Of a stretch of DNA of 33,245 bases, positions 16,098 to 25,652 are shown in pieces. The notes beneath the pieces were generated by a model. The model saw nothing but the letters and a program-made list of their open reading frames with translations. It did not search any database and was not told the origin of the DNA. Source of the DNA: Mycobacterium sp. (lineage in GTDB: Bacteria > Actinomycetota > Actinomycetes > Mycobacteriales > Mycobacteriaceae); NCBI GenBank assembly GCA_023264735.1, contig JAHFVD010000078.1:1-33245 (forward strand). The letters are read 5' to 3'. Each line of letters opens with the position of its first letter. Position 1 is the first letter of the stretch. Position numbers and translations under genes: made by a program.

Positions 16098-16130
16098 AAA
16101 AACACGGGCCCGCGTCATCAGGACGCGGGC
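16098..16130 (-). terminator. Terminator overlapping the stop codon of the GntR gene
   Basis: Read on the minus strand, GCCCGCGTC (16130-16122), a 5-base loop and GACGCGGGC (16116-16108) form a perfect 9-bp hairpin. It is followed by CCGTGTTTTTCC. The TGA of the GntR gene lies inside the loop and stem, so the coding sequence itself forms half the terminator. Confidence 0.75.
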
Positions 16131-16933
16131 GAGGTCTCCACTTCGGCGTCGGGACCGCCGTCGACACGCGAGCGCACCCGGATGCGGGTGCGGTCGGAGC
16201 GGAAGTAGTCGTGGGAGAACTCCACCGGAACACCGGTGCGGTCGTAGGCCGTTCGCGTCACCAGCAACAGCGGGTCGCCGACCGCGACGCCGAGTAGCTC
16301 GGCCGTCGACTCCGACGCCGGGGTGGCCTCGATGTGTTCGTCAGCCGAGAACAGCGGGGTATCGAACTCCTCGGCCATCAGGGTGTACACCGAACCGGTG
16401 AGGTCCGCGGACAGCAGGCGGGGAAACCGCGCGGCCGGCAGGTAGGTCTCCTCCAGCAGTACGGGCGTGTTGTTGGCCGACCGGATGCGGATGATCTCGT
16501 GCGCGTAGGCGCCGCTTTTCAGCTGCAACGCCTGGCGCACCACGGCGGTCGCGGGGCGCGTCGTAGCCCGGATCACTCGCGCGCCGGCGGACATGTCCAG
16601 CCGGCGCAGTTGCTCGGTGAAGCCCGGTAGTCCGATGTGGTCGAACTCCAGGCGCGGCGTCTCGACGAAGTTGCCCCCGAACCGTCCCCGGCTGCGGCGG
16701 ATCAGCCCCTTGGCCTCGATGGCCGCCAGTGCCTGCCGCAGCGTCATCCTGCTCACGCCCAGCGCACCGGCGATTTCCACCTCGGAGGGCAGCTTGTCGC
16801 CCGGCGTCAACCGGCCGGTGACGATGAGTTTCTCCAGCCAGACGGAAATCCGGGAGTGGGCGGGCTGCTCGGACGGGCCGCCGAGGTCCGGCCGCTGGGC
16901 CAGCACGGCGTCGTCCATCGACAGCACCCGCAT
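16118..16933 (-). CDS. GntR-family transcriptional regulator with UTRA domain
   Basis: A 271-residue regulator. Residues about 25-92 are a winged helix with the GntR signature (PGDKLPSEVEIAGALGVSRMTLRQALAAIEAKG in part, ending in a RSRGRFGGNFV wing). Residues about 105-255 match a UTRA effector domain (HutC subfamily), with YAHEIIRIRSANNTPVLLEETYLP and a final RTAYDRTGVPVEFSHDYFRSDR strand pair. Open frame continues upstream, but I place the start at ATG 16933. A TAGAGT -10 box on the minus strand (16946-16941) ends 7 bases before it, which is leaderless geometry. UTRA domains bind small molecules such as sugars, amines or histidine derivatives. It is divergent from alr and upstream of the kinase-like gene, its likeliest target. 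Confidence 0.88.
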   Translation of the reverse strand: MRVLSMDDAVLAQRPDLGGPSEQPAHSRISVWLEKLIVTGRLTPGDKLPSEVEIAGALGVSRMTLRQALAAIEAKGLIRRSRGRFGGNFVETPRLEFDHIGLPGFTEQLRRLDMSAGARVIRATTRPATAVVRQALQLKSGAYAHEIIRIRSANNTPVLLEETYLPAARFPRLLSADLTGSVYTLMAEEFDTPLFSADEHIEATPASESTAELLGVAVGDPLLLVTRTAYDRTGVPVEFSHDYFRSDRTRIRVRSRVDGGPDAEVETSPAS

Positions 16934-17029
16934 TCCGACGACTCTACCGCCCTCAGCGGCCACGAAATGACAGGTCAGCGCCCTATGCGAGCTTCTGTGC
17001 CGGCTTCTGGGACAATTGGCGGCGGTGAC

Positions 17030-18206
<1,177 letters not shown>

Positions 18207-18217
<11 letters not shown>

Positions 18218-19403
18218 CGACGAGACCAACTCCAAACGCGGGATCGACGAGCGGTTGGCGCGCCGCGCCGCCAAGAGTGCCGAACGGTTGGCGGGCAAGG
18301 CCGACCATCCCGGTCTGGGCGTGGGCAAGAAGGCCGGACTGCTCGCCGGGGTGGCCGGGCTGAGCGCGGTCGGCACTGTCGCGGGAGTATCGATGGCCCG
18401 CGCACTGGGTCACCGTTCCTACATCCAAGACGCCTACCAGGGCGAGGATTTCGGGCTGCTGGAAGCAGATCGCGGCTGCGTGGTCACCACGCCGGACGGT
18501 ATCCCACTGGTGGTGCGCGAGGTCGGGCCGATCACCGCTCCGCTGACAGTGGTCTTCGCCCACGGGTTCTGCCTGCGAATGGGGTCGTTTCACTTCCAGC
18601 GCGCAGCCCTGGCTGCCCGGTGGGGCGATCAGGTGCGGATGGTGTTCTACGACCAGCGCGGTCACGGACAGTCCAGCCCCGCGCCGGTCGAGACGTACAC
18701 AGTGACGCAGCTGGGTCAAGACCTGGAAACCATTCTGCAAGTGATGGTTCCACGCGGTCCGGTCGTTCTCGTCGGGCATTCGATGGGCGGCATGACGGTG
18801 CTCTCACACGCCCGCCAGTTCCCCAAGAACTACGGCAGCCGCATCGTCGGTGCGGCGCTGATCTCCTCGGCGTCCGAGGGGCTGTCCCGTTCGCCGGTGG
18901 GCGAAATCCTGCAGAACCCCGCCCTGGAGGCCGTGCGATTCGCCGCGCGGTACGCACCCAAGCTGGTGCACCGCACCCGCGGCGCGGCCCGGTCGGTGAT
19001 TCGCCCGATCCTGCGGACCGCGTCCTACGGTGACGATCACATGAGCCCACGCGTTGTGGCGTTCTCCGAGGAGATGATTCACGACACCCCGATCGCCACC
19101 CTGGTCGAGTTCCTGCACGCCCTGGAAGTTCACGACGAGAGCGCGGCGCTGCCGGTGTTGGCCAGGATCCCGACGCTGATCGCGTGCGGCGATCACGATG
19201 TGCTGACCCCGATCGTGCACTCCGAGGAAATGGCAGCGGTGCTGCCGAACTGCGAACTGCTGATCGTCGGCGGGGCCGGGCACCTGGTGCAGCTCGAACA
19301 GCCTGAGCTGATCAACGACGCGCTGGTGCAGCTTGTCGAGCGGGCGACCCCGTCGAAATTGGTGGCCTTCACCCGCCGGCTGAAGGATCGCGCCCGTGGA
19401 TAG
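18207..19403 (+). CDS. Alpha/beta hydrolase with hydrophobic N-terminal segment
   Basis: A 398-residue hydrolase. The GTG at 18207 overlaps the end of alr and is preceded by GGGAGG at 18192-18197; the frame is open further upstream, but only inside alr. Residues 1-40 are basic, and residues about 42-66 (KAGLLAGVAGLSAVGTVAG) form a hydrophobic stretch that may anchor the protein to the membrane. The hydrolase domain shows the oxyanion motif VFAHGFCL, the DQRGHGQSS loop, the nucleophile elbow GHSMGG (190-195, Ser192), the acid loop ACGDHDVLTP and the base in GGAGHLVQLEQPE. The full triad is therefore present. The substrate is unknown. Its place between alr and tsaE does not match my memory of M. 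tuberculosis, where tsaE follows alr directly. Confidence 0.9.
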
Positions 19404-19869
19404 GACGCAGGTGCGTAGCGGCACGGCCGAGCTGCCTACCGTCGAGGACACGATCGCGCTGGGCGAACATCTCGGCCGGCAACTTCAGGCCGGCGACGTC
19501 GTCGTCCTGTCCGGACCGCTCGGGGCCGGAAAAACCGCTTTCACCAAGGGAATCGCCCTCGGCATGGATGTCGAGGGGCCGGTGACCTCACCGACGTTCG
19601 TGCTGGCCCGTGTGCATCGGGCGCGGCGGGCCGGGCAGCCGGAACTCGTGCATGTCGACGTCTACCGCCTGCTCGAGCACACCGGTGCCGACCTGCTGGC
19701 CGAACTGGATTCGCTGGATCTCGACGCCGATCTCGACGACGCCGTCGTCGTGGTCGAATGGGGTGAGGGCCTGGCCGAGCGACTCTCCGAGAACCACCTG
19801 GACATCACACTGGCGCGCAGCGCCGACAGCGACGTGCGCACGGTGACCTGGCAGTGGAACCACGAATGA
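19396..19869 (+). CDS. tsaE: tRNA threonylcarbamoyladenosine biosynthesis ATPase TsaE
   Basis: A small 157-residue P-loop ATPase that helps TsaB and TsaD attach the threonylcarbamoyl group to A37 of ANN-decoding tRNAs. The Walker A loop is GPLGAGKT (40-47). SPTFVLARVH is the conserved switch region, followed by HVDVYRL and VVVEWGEGL, all hallmarks of TsaE/YjeE. The GTG start overlaps the preceding hydrolase stop by 8 bases. The gene in turn overlaps tsaB by ATGA, so expression is coupled with the rest of the t6A genes. Confidence 0.95.
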   Translation: MDRTQVRSGTAELPTVEDTIALGEHLGRQLQAGDVVVLSGPLGAGKTAFTKGIALGMDVEGPVTSPTFVLARVHRARRAGQPELVHVDVYRLLEHTGADLLAELDSLDLDADLDDAVVVVEWGEGLAERLSENHLDITLARSADSDVRTVTWQWNHE

Positions 19870-20504
19870 CACGCAACATTCTGGTCATCGACACCGCCAC
19901 ACCGGCTGTCACCGCCGCGGTGGTGGTCCGTGACGGCGGCATCGCGGTGGCCGGGGAGCGGATCACCCTCGATGCGCGCGCTCACGCCGAGACCTTGACC
20001 CCCAACGCGGTGGCGGCGGTCGCCGATGCCGGGCTGACGATGGCCGATCTCGACGCTGTCGTCGTCGGTTGCGGCCCAGGTCCTTTCACCGGTCTGCGGG
20101 TCGGGATGGCCACCGCGGCGGCCTACGGACACGCCCTGAACCTGCCCGTGTACGGCGTGTGCAGCCTGGACGCCATCGGCGTGCTGACCACCGGTGAGGT
20201 CCTGGTGGTGACCGATGCTCGTCGCCGCGAGGTGTACTGGGCGCGGTATCGCGACGGGGTTCGCATCGACGGCCCCGATGTCGCCGCGTCCGCAGACGTG
20301 CCGATGGGTGGAGCGCAAGCCGTGGCGGGGTCACCCGAGCACGCCGCCCTGTTCGCCCTGCCCATCGTCGGGCCTGCCTATCCGACCGCAGCGGGTCTGG
20401 TTGCCGCCGTAGCCGATTGGAACGGCGAGCCCGCCCCACTGGTCCCGCTGTATCTGCGCCGCCCCGATGCCAAGACGTTGGCTGAACGAGGTGTGCTGCG
20501 GTGA
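19866..20504 (+). CDS. tsaB: t6A biosynthesis protein TsaB
   Basis: A 212-residue ASKHA-fold partner of TsaD, catalytically inactive but needed for complex formation in t6A synthesis. It begins MTRNILVIDTATPAVTAAVV and carries the conserved VVGCGPGPFTGLRVGMATA segment (about residues 61-79), followed by the VVTDARRREVYWARY block. The start at 19866 was chosen because its ATG overlaps the tsaE stop (ATGA). It ends with a GTGA overlap into rimI. Its length is usual for actinobacterial TsaB. Confidence 0.94.
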   Translation: MTRNILVIDTATPAVTAAVVVRDGGIAVAGERITLDARAHAETLTPNAVAAVADAGLTMADLDAVVVGCGPGPFTGLRVGMATAAAYGHALNLPVYGVCSLDAIGVLTTGEVLVVTDARRREVYWARYRDGVRIDGPDVAASADVPMGGAQAVAGSPEHAALFALPIVGPAYPTAAGLVAAVADWNGEPAPLVPLYLRRPDAKTLAERGVLR

Positions 20505-20959
20505 ACGTCCTGTACGGCCCACTGGTCAAGAGCGACGCCGCCCGCTGCGCCGAGCTGGAGAACATGCTGTTCGAAGGCGACGACCCGTGGCCGGAAGTCG
20601 CGTTCATCCGTGAGCTGGCCGCCCCGCACAACCGCTATGTCGCCGCCCGCGTCGACGACAAACTGGTCGGCTATGCCGGAATCTCCCGGCTGGGCCGCGC
20701 CGAGCCCTTCGAATACGAAATCCACACCGTCGGTGTCGATCCCGCATATCAAGGGCACGGCATCGGGCGGCAGATGATGGTCGATCTGCTCGGTGCGGTC
20801 GGCCCGCAGTCGGTGGTGTACCTGGAGGTCCGCACCGATAACGAGCCGGCGATCGCGTTGTACACCAGCCTCGGCTTCGCGCGGGTCGGGGTGCGCAAAC
20901 GCTACTACCGGGTCAGCGGCGCTGACGCCTACACCATGCGACGGGACCCGCAGGCATGA
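20501..20959 (+). CDS. rimI: Ribosomal-protein-alanine N-acetyltransferase RimI
   Basis: A 152-residue GNAT acetyltransferase; the family acetylates the N-terminal alanine of ribosomal protein S18 and, in mycobacteria, perhaps other proteins. The acetyl-CoA loop is QGHGIG (84-89), preceded by the IHTVGVDPAYQ strand. The YLEVRTDNEPAIALYTSLGF segment holds the conserved acidic residue and tyrosine of motif B. The GTG start overlaps the tsaB stop. In many actinobacteria rimI lies inside the t6A cluster, which supports the call over a generic GNAT. Confidence 0.92.
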   Translation: MNVLYGPLVKSDAARCAELENMLFEGDDPWPEVAFIRELAAPHNRYVAARVDDKLVGYAGISRLGRAEPFEYEIHTVGVDPAYQGHGIGRQMMVDLLGAVGPQSVVYLEVRTDNEPAIALYTSLGFARVGVRKRYYRVSGADAYTMRRDPQA

Positions 20960-21978
20960 TCATCCTGGCCATCGAAAGCTCCTGCGACGAAACAGGAGTC
21001 GGCATCGCCCGCCTGGACGCCGACGGCACGATCACGCTGCTCGCTGACGAGGTGGCCTCCAGTGTCGACGAACACGCACGCTTCGGCGGGGTGGTTCCCG
21101 AGATCGCGTCGCGTGCCCACCTGGAAGCCCTCGGGCCGACCATGCGCCGGGCGTTGCAGACCGCAGGGATCGACAAGCCCGACGTCGTCGCGGCCACCAT
21201 CGGACCGGGACTGGCCGGCGCGCTGTTGGTCGGGGTGGCCGCCGCCAAGGCCTACGCCGCCGCGTGGGGCGTGCCGTTCTACGCCGTCAACCATCTCGGC
21301 GGGCACCTGGCCGCCGACGTCTACGACCACGGCCCGCTGCCGGAATGCGTTGGCCTGCTGGTGTCTGGCGGGCATACTCACCTGCTGCATGTGCGCTCGC
21401 TGGGTGAGCCGATCGTCGAACTCGGCAGCACCGTGGACGACGCGGCGGGGGAGGCCTACGACAAGGTGGCCCGCCTGCTGGGCCTCGGGTATCCCGGCGG
21501 GCGACCACTCGACGAGCTGGCCCGCACCGGCGACCGCGATGCGATCGTCTTTCCGCGCGGCATGACCGGCCCGCGTGACGAGCCGTTCGCCTTCTCGTTC
21601 AGTGGCCTCAAGACCGCCGTCGCCCGCTACGTCGAAAACAACCCTGACGCACCGACCGCCGACGTTGCTGCCGGATTCCAGGAAGCCGTCGCCGACGTGC
21701 TCACGGCCAAGGCGGTACGGGCGGCGAACGAACTCGGGGTGTCGGCACTGCTGATCGCCGGCGGGGTGGCCGCCAACTCGCGGCTGCGCGAGCTTGCCGA
21801 AGAGCGTTGTGCAGCAGCAGGTTTGACGTTACGGGTTCCGCGACCGCGGTTGTGCACTGACAATGGAGCGATGATCGCCTCGTTTGCCGCGCACCTCATC
21901 GCCGCCGGAGCGGCGCCGTCACCGCTGGACGCACGCAGCGATCCCGGCCTGCCGGTGCTGAACGGCCAGGTGGCGTGA
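20956..21978 (+). CDS. tsaD: tRNA N6-adenosine threonylcarbamoyltransferase TsaD
   Basis: The catalytic subunit that transfers the threonylcarbamoyl group from TC-AMP to A37 of tRNA. It is a 340-residue ASKHA-fold metalloprotein. It opens with ILAIESSCDETGVGI. The metal-binding histidines are His113 and His117 in NHLGGHL, and the third metal ligand is Asp302 in CTDNGAMIA. The DDAAGEAYDKVARLLGLGYPGG segment and GGVAANSRLR are also standard. The ATG overlaps the rimI stop (ATGA). It is the last intact gene of the overlapping run that starts with alr; decayed sequence follows at once. Confidence 0.96.
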   Translation: MIILAIESSCDETGVGIARLDADGTITLLADEVASSVDEHARFGGVVPEIASRAHLEALGPTMRRALQTAGIDKPDVVAATIGPGLAGALLVGVAAAKAYAAAWGVPFYAVNHLGGHLAADVYDHGPLPECVGLLVSGGHTHLLHVRSLGEPIVELGSTVDDAAGEAYDKVARLLGLGYPGGRPLDELARTGDRDAIVFPRGMTGPRDEPFAFSFSGLKTAVARYVENNPDAPTADVAAGFQEAVADVLTAKAVRAANELGVSALLIAGGVAANSRLRELAEERCAAAGLTLRVPRPRLCTDNGAMIASFAAHLIAAGAAPSPLDARSDPGLPVLNGQVA

Positions 21979-22265
21979 GCGAGCTTTCCCGGCGTAGCGC
22001 ACTGGGACTCGGGGCCGCCTGATCGGGCATGCCGCGCTGGCCGCCGGCCAAGATGTTCACCACGGCCAACGACTGCTACACCGGCCAGCGACTGGTGGTC
22101 GGTCAGGATGTGCGCAACGGAATTCCGCTCGCGCATGCGACGGCGGCAAGTTCGTCGCTGCCCGGGGTGAATCTGCTGGACCCCAACGAGATCGCCCCGG
22201 CGTTGCGGGCCGGGTATGACCGGGCCAAGGCCGAGGCACCGAAGATCCGCGCGTTCTACGCGTAA
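21975..22265 (+). pseudogene. Remnant of a Tat-exported patatin-like phospholipase
   Basis: A GTG overlapping the tsaD stop begins MSELSRRSALGLGAA and then hits a stop at 22020-22022. The SRRSALGLGAA stretch is a typical twin-arginine signal start. Shortly after, an open frame from 22029 to 22265 reads TANDCYTGQRLVVGQDVRNG, then IPLAHATAASSSLPGV. That matches the patatin segment around the AAS-x-x-PG motif and then jumps to a C-terminal tail (APALRAGYDRAKAEAPKIRAFYA). The GxSxG nucleophile region and the DGG motif are missing. The simplest reading is an exported patatin-family gene that has lost most of its middle by deletions. A functional short gene in this stretch seems unlikely. Confidence 0.6.
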
Positions 22266-22304
22266 TCGGCACGTCGGCGTCGCGCACCGGCGAGACTTCC
22301 TCCC

Positions 22305-22675
22305 GTGCACTACGACCTTCGGCTGCGCCCGGCGCAACCAGAGACCCCCGCGCCGGACGCTTTCGAGATTCACCGTCGCGAGGTGCCGGCCAGTGCCGGT
22401 CGCGACGGGCTGACGCTGGCCTTTGTCCACGAGAGGCCCAAAAGTGGGGGCGGGTATCCCGTACTTCCCTTGCACGGCTACCCGGAGACGAAACGGATCT
22501 GGTCGTCGGCCCGGAATTTGTGCACCTGTGCGAGGTGGCGTTCACCAATCGGACCGGGCCGGTCGTGCTGCCCGGCGCCGGGCACTTCTTGCAGTGGGAA
22601 CGAGCCGATCTGTTCAATGCCCTGGTCATCGCGTTCTTTGGCGATGTGCGGGTGTTGCACGAGCGGCCGGTCTGA
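22305..22675 (+). pseudogene. Remnant of an alpha/beta (epoxide-hydrolase-like) hydrolase
   Basis: The first part, from GTG 22305 to about 22502, encodes MHYDLRLRPAQPETPAPDAF and ends in the oxyanion motif LPLHGYPETKRIW of epoxide-hydrolase-like enzymes. From about 22496 the homology continues in another frame, as LVVGPEFVHLCEVAFTNRTG and GPVVLPGAGHFLQWERADLF, down to a stop at 22673-22675. This is the C-terminal end of such an enzyme, including the catalytic histidine. The nucleophile elbow, lid and acid loop are missing, and the two ends are out of frame. A large internal deletion with a frameshift explains this. The first frame runs on to 22727 but is then without family features. Confidence 0.65.
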
Positions 22676-22716
22676 GCGGCGGCGTCCGCTCTGGGCGAAT
22701 ACGCAGCAGCCCACCC

Positions 22717-22750
22717 TTGAGTGCTAGCACTCGCATGTATAGAGTGCTAG
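22717..22750 (+). promoter_or_regulatory. CIRCE element (HrcA operator) overlapping the groES promoter
   Basis: CTAGCACTC (22724-22732), 9 bases, GAGTGCTAG (22742-22750) is a perfect CIRCE inverted repeat. A further GAGTGCTAG half-site (22719-22727) overlaps the left arm, giving a 14-base palindrome GAGTGCTAGCACTC. The likely promoter lies in the same place: TTGAGT (-35, 22717-22722), 17 bases, TAGAGT (-10, 22740-22745). HrcA bound here would block RNA polymerase. I see no HspR (HAIR) site. Confidence 0.9.
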
Positions 22751-22888
22751 GTGGCTTGCGGACAACCCCTGTTCCGGCACCCGCGACGACGGCGCGAGGG
22801 CTTGGACGTATGCCAAAAACCTAGTAATTCGGACTGGTCCGGGCGCACAAGCCCCGGCCCGCAAGTTAACTAAGTGGAGGACTCCATC

Positions 22889-23188
22889 GTGGCCGTGAAC
22901 ATCAAGCCACTCGAGGACAAGATCCTCGTACAGGCCAATGAGGCCGAGACGACCACCGCGTCGGGTCTGGTCATCCCGGACACCGCCAAGGAGAAGCCGC
23001 AGGAAGGCACCGTCGTCGCAGTTGGCCCCGGCCGCTGGGACGAGGATGGCGAGAAGCGGATTCCCCTGGATGTCGCCGAGGGCGACACCGTCATCTACAG
23101 CAAGTACGGCGGCACCGAAATCAAGTACAACGGCGAGGAGTACTTGATCCTGTCGGCCCGCGACGTGCTGGCGGTCGTCAACAAGTAG
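22889..23188 (+). CDS. groES: Co-chaperonin GroES
   Basis: A 99-residue heptameric co-chaperonin that caps GroEL. I chose the GTG at 22889 because it gives MAVNIKPLEDKILVQ, nearly identical to the mycobacterial GroES N-terminus, and because TGGAGG (22875-22880) lies 8 bases before it. The mobile loop is NEAETTTASGLVIPDTAKEK (about residues 16-35), and the VGPGRWDEDGEKRIPLDVAEGD and YGGTEIKYNGEEYLIL blocks follow. A leader of about 138 bases lies between the CIRCE site and the start. HrcA should repress it until heat stress. groEL1 follows after 85 bases. Confidence 0.97.
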   Translation: MAVNIKPLEDKILVQANEAETTTASGLVIPDTAKEKPQEGTVVAVGPGRWDEDGEKRIPLDVAEGDTVIYSKYGGTEIKYNGEEYLILSARDVLAVVNK

Positions 23189-23198
23189 CAACCGTGAA

Positions 23199-23243
23199 CC
23201 GCCCCGGAGATCCCCGTATTCGTACGGGTGGTTTCCGGGGCGG
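23199..23243 (+). promoter_or_regulatory. Two-tier RNA hairpin between groES and groEL1
   Basis: CCGCCCCGGA (23199-23208) pairs perfectly with TCCGGGGCGG (23234-23243). Inside it, CCCGTA and TACGGG (23213-23228) close a TTCG tetraloop, with small internal loops between the tiers. No T-run follows, so it is not a normal terminator. It may protect or direct processing of the groES-groEL1 message; processing of this intergenic region has been reported for M. tuberculosis as far as I recall. Confidence 0.7.
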
Positions 23244-23273
23244 ATCGCGCTGAAGCCAAGTCAGGACTGACAT

Positions 23274-24896
<1,623 letters not shown>

Positions 24897-24908
24897 ATAG
24901 TTCGGTAC

Positions 24909-24944
24909 GAAACACCCCCGGTCCTGTTGGACCGGGGGTGTTTC
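24909..24944 (+). terminator. Terminator of the groES-groEL1 operon (repeat copy A)
   Basis: A 16-bp perfect inverted repeat (GAAACACCCCCGGTCC and GGACCGGGGGTGTTTC) with a TGTT loop ends in TTTC. Related sequences occur at about 25500-25565, 29255-29302 and, weakly, 31657-31690. Confidence 0.92.
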
Positions 24945-25008
24945 GGCATCGGGGTTGTCGGTGGGTCTGGGTAGGGTCGGCCCGTCTGTTTGCACCGATG
25001 GAGGATCG

Positions 25009-25470
25009 ATGAGTTTGACCATGCCGGACGGCGACTGGTTCGCCAATGTTGAAGCGCGCGCGCATCCCTGGCCTGGACTGGGGTGGAACACCGTGGGGCT
25101 CGTCTACGACGACGTCGACGCTGCGGCTGAGTTCTATGCCAAGGCCCTGGGCATGGTGCCGATCGCCGTGCTGCCCGACGAGGATGGTCAAACCTTCTTC
25201 GCCCGCATGCGCTACCGCGGCTCCAACATCACCCTGAACCGGCCCGGCTGGGACTCGGACTTGCGTCAGACCACCGCCGATTCGCCGCCGCACTTCATCT
25301 TCTATCTGTACGTCGACGACGTTCGGCAAACGGTTGCGTTGATGGAGGCGCGGGGCGCCGCCTGTACCAAGGCTGCCGAGCAGACGCCATGGGGTGATCT
25401 TCGGGCTCGTGTGCGAGATCCCTTCGGCTACCTGTGGGACCTGGCGCAGCGCAACGACAGCTCGGCCTAA
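25009..25470 (+). CDS. VOC-superfamily (glyoxalase/bleomycin-resistance-like) protein
   Basis: A 153-residue protein with two beta-alpha-beta-beta-beta units. The first (about residues 24-75) holds GWNTVGLVYDDVDAAAEFYA and an ITLNRPG strand. The second (about 88-146) begins HFIFYLYVDDVRQTVALMEA and ends with RVRDPFGYLWDLAQ, the usual metal-site strand with DPFGY. Family members range from glyoxalases to dioxygenases and antibiotic-binding proteins, and this function is not assignable. I chose the ATG at 25009 because GGAGG (25000-25004) lies 4 bases upstream. The gene is enclosed between the groEL1 terminator and a relic copy of the groEL1 3' end, so it may have arrived or been rearranged through that repeat. 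Confidence 0.85.
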   Translation: MSLTMPDGDWFANVEARAHPWPGLGWNTVGLVYDDVDAAAEFYAKALGMVPIAVLPDEDGQTFFARMRYRGSNITLNRPGWDSDLRQTTADSPPHFIFYLYVDDVRQTVALMEARGAACTKAAEQTPWGDLRARVRDPFGYLWDLAQRNDSSA

Positions 25471-25477
25471 CGCGCGG

Positions 25478-25512
25478 GCCGGTCATCACGGGCACGCGCG
25501 CTAAGTAGTTCT
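25478..25512 (+). repeat. Relic copy of the groEL1 3' end
   Basis: Right after the VOC gene the sequence reads in frame AGHHGHAR then TAA, matching the AGHGHHGHAH-stop end of groEL1. CATCACGGGCACGCGC is identical at 24876-24891 and 25484-25499, and CTAAGTAGTTC follows where groEL1 has CTAAATAGTTC. The relic is too short to encode a protein. It continues into terminator copy B. Confidence 0.8.
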
Positions 25513-25531
25513 CTGCTCGGCAGGGTGAGGA

Positions 25532-25564
25532 AACCCCGGGTCCTGTTGGGCCGAGGGTGTTTTG
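25532..25564 (+). terminator. Degenerate terminator (repeat copy B)
   Basis: AACCCCGGGTCC-TGTT-GGGCCGAGGGTGTTTT forms an imperfect stem with two mismatches, ending in TTTT. It shares GTCCTGTTGG with the groEL1 terminator and would end VOC transcription. It faces the convergent membrane-protein gene. Confidence 0.6.
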
Positions 25565-25652
25565 GCTCAGTCGGGGATTGTCGAGGCTCGGTTGGGATGT
25601 TGGCGGGGTGTCAATGGTTGGGTCTCGGTGGTCCAAGATTTCAGCATCGCGA

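Noticed and set aside
22305..22727. Intact 140-residue protein from GTG 22305
   Set aside because: Family similarity stops near 22502 and resumes in another frame, so the continuing frame is an artefact of a deletion with frameshift.
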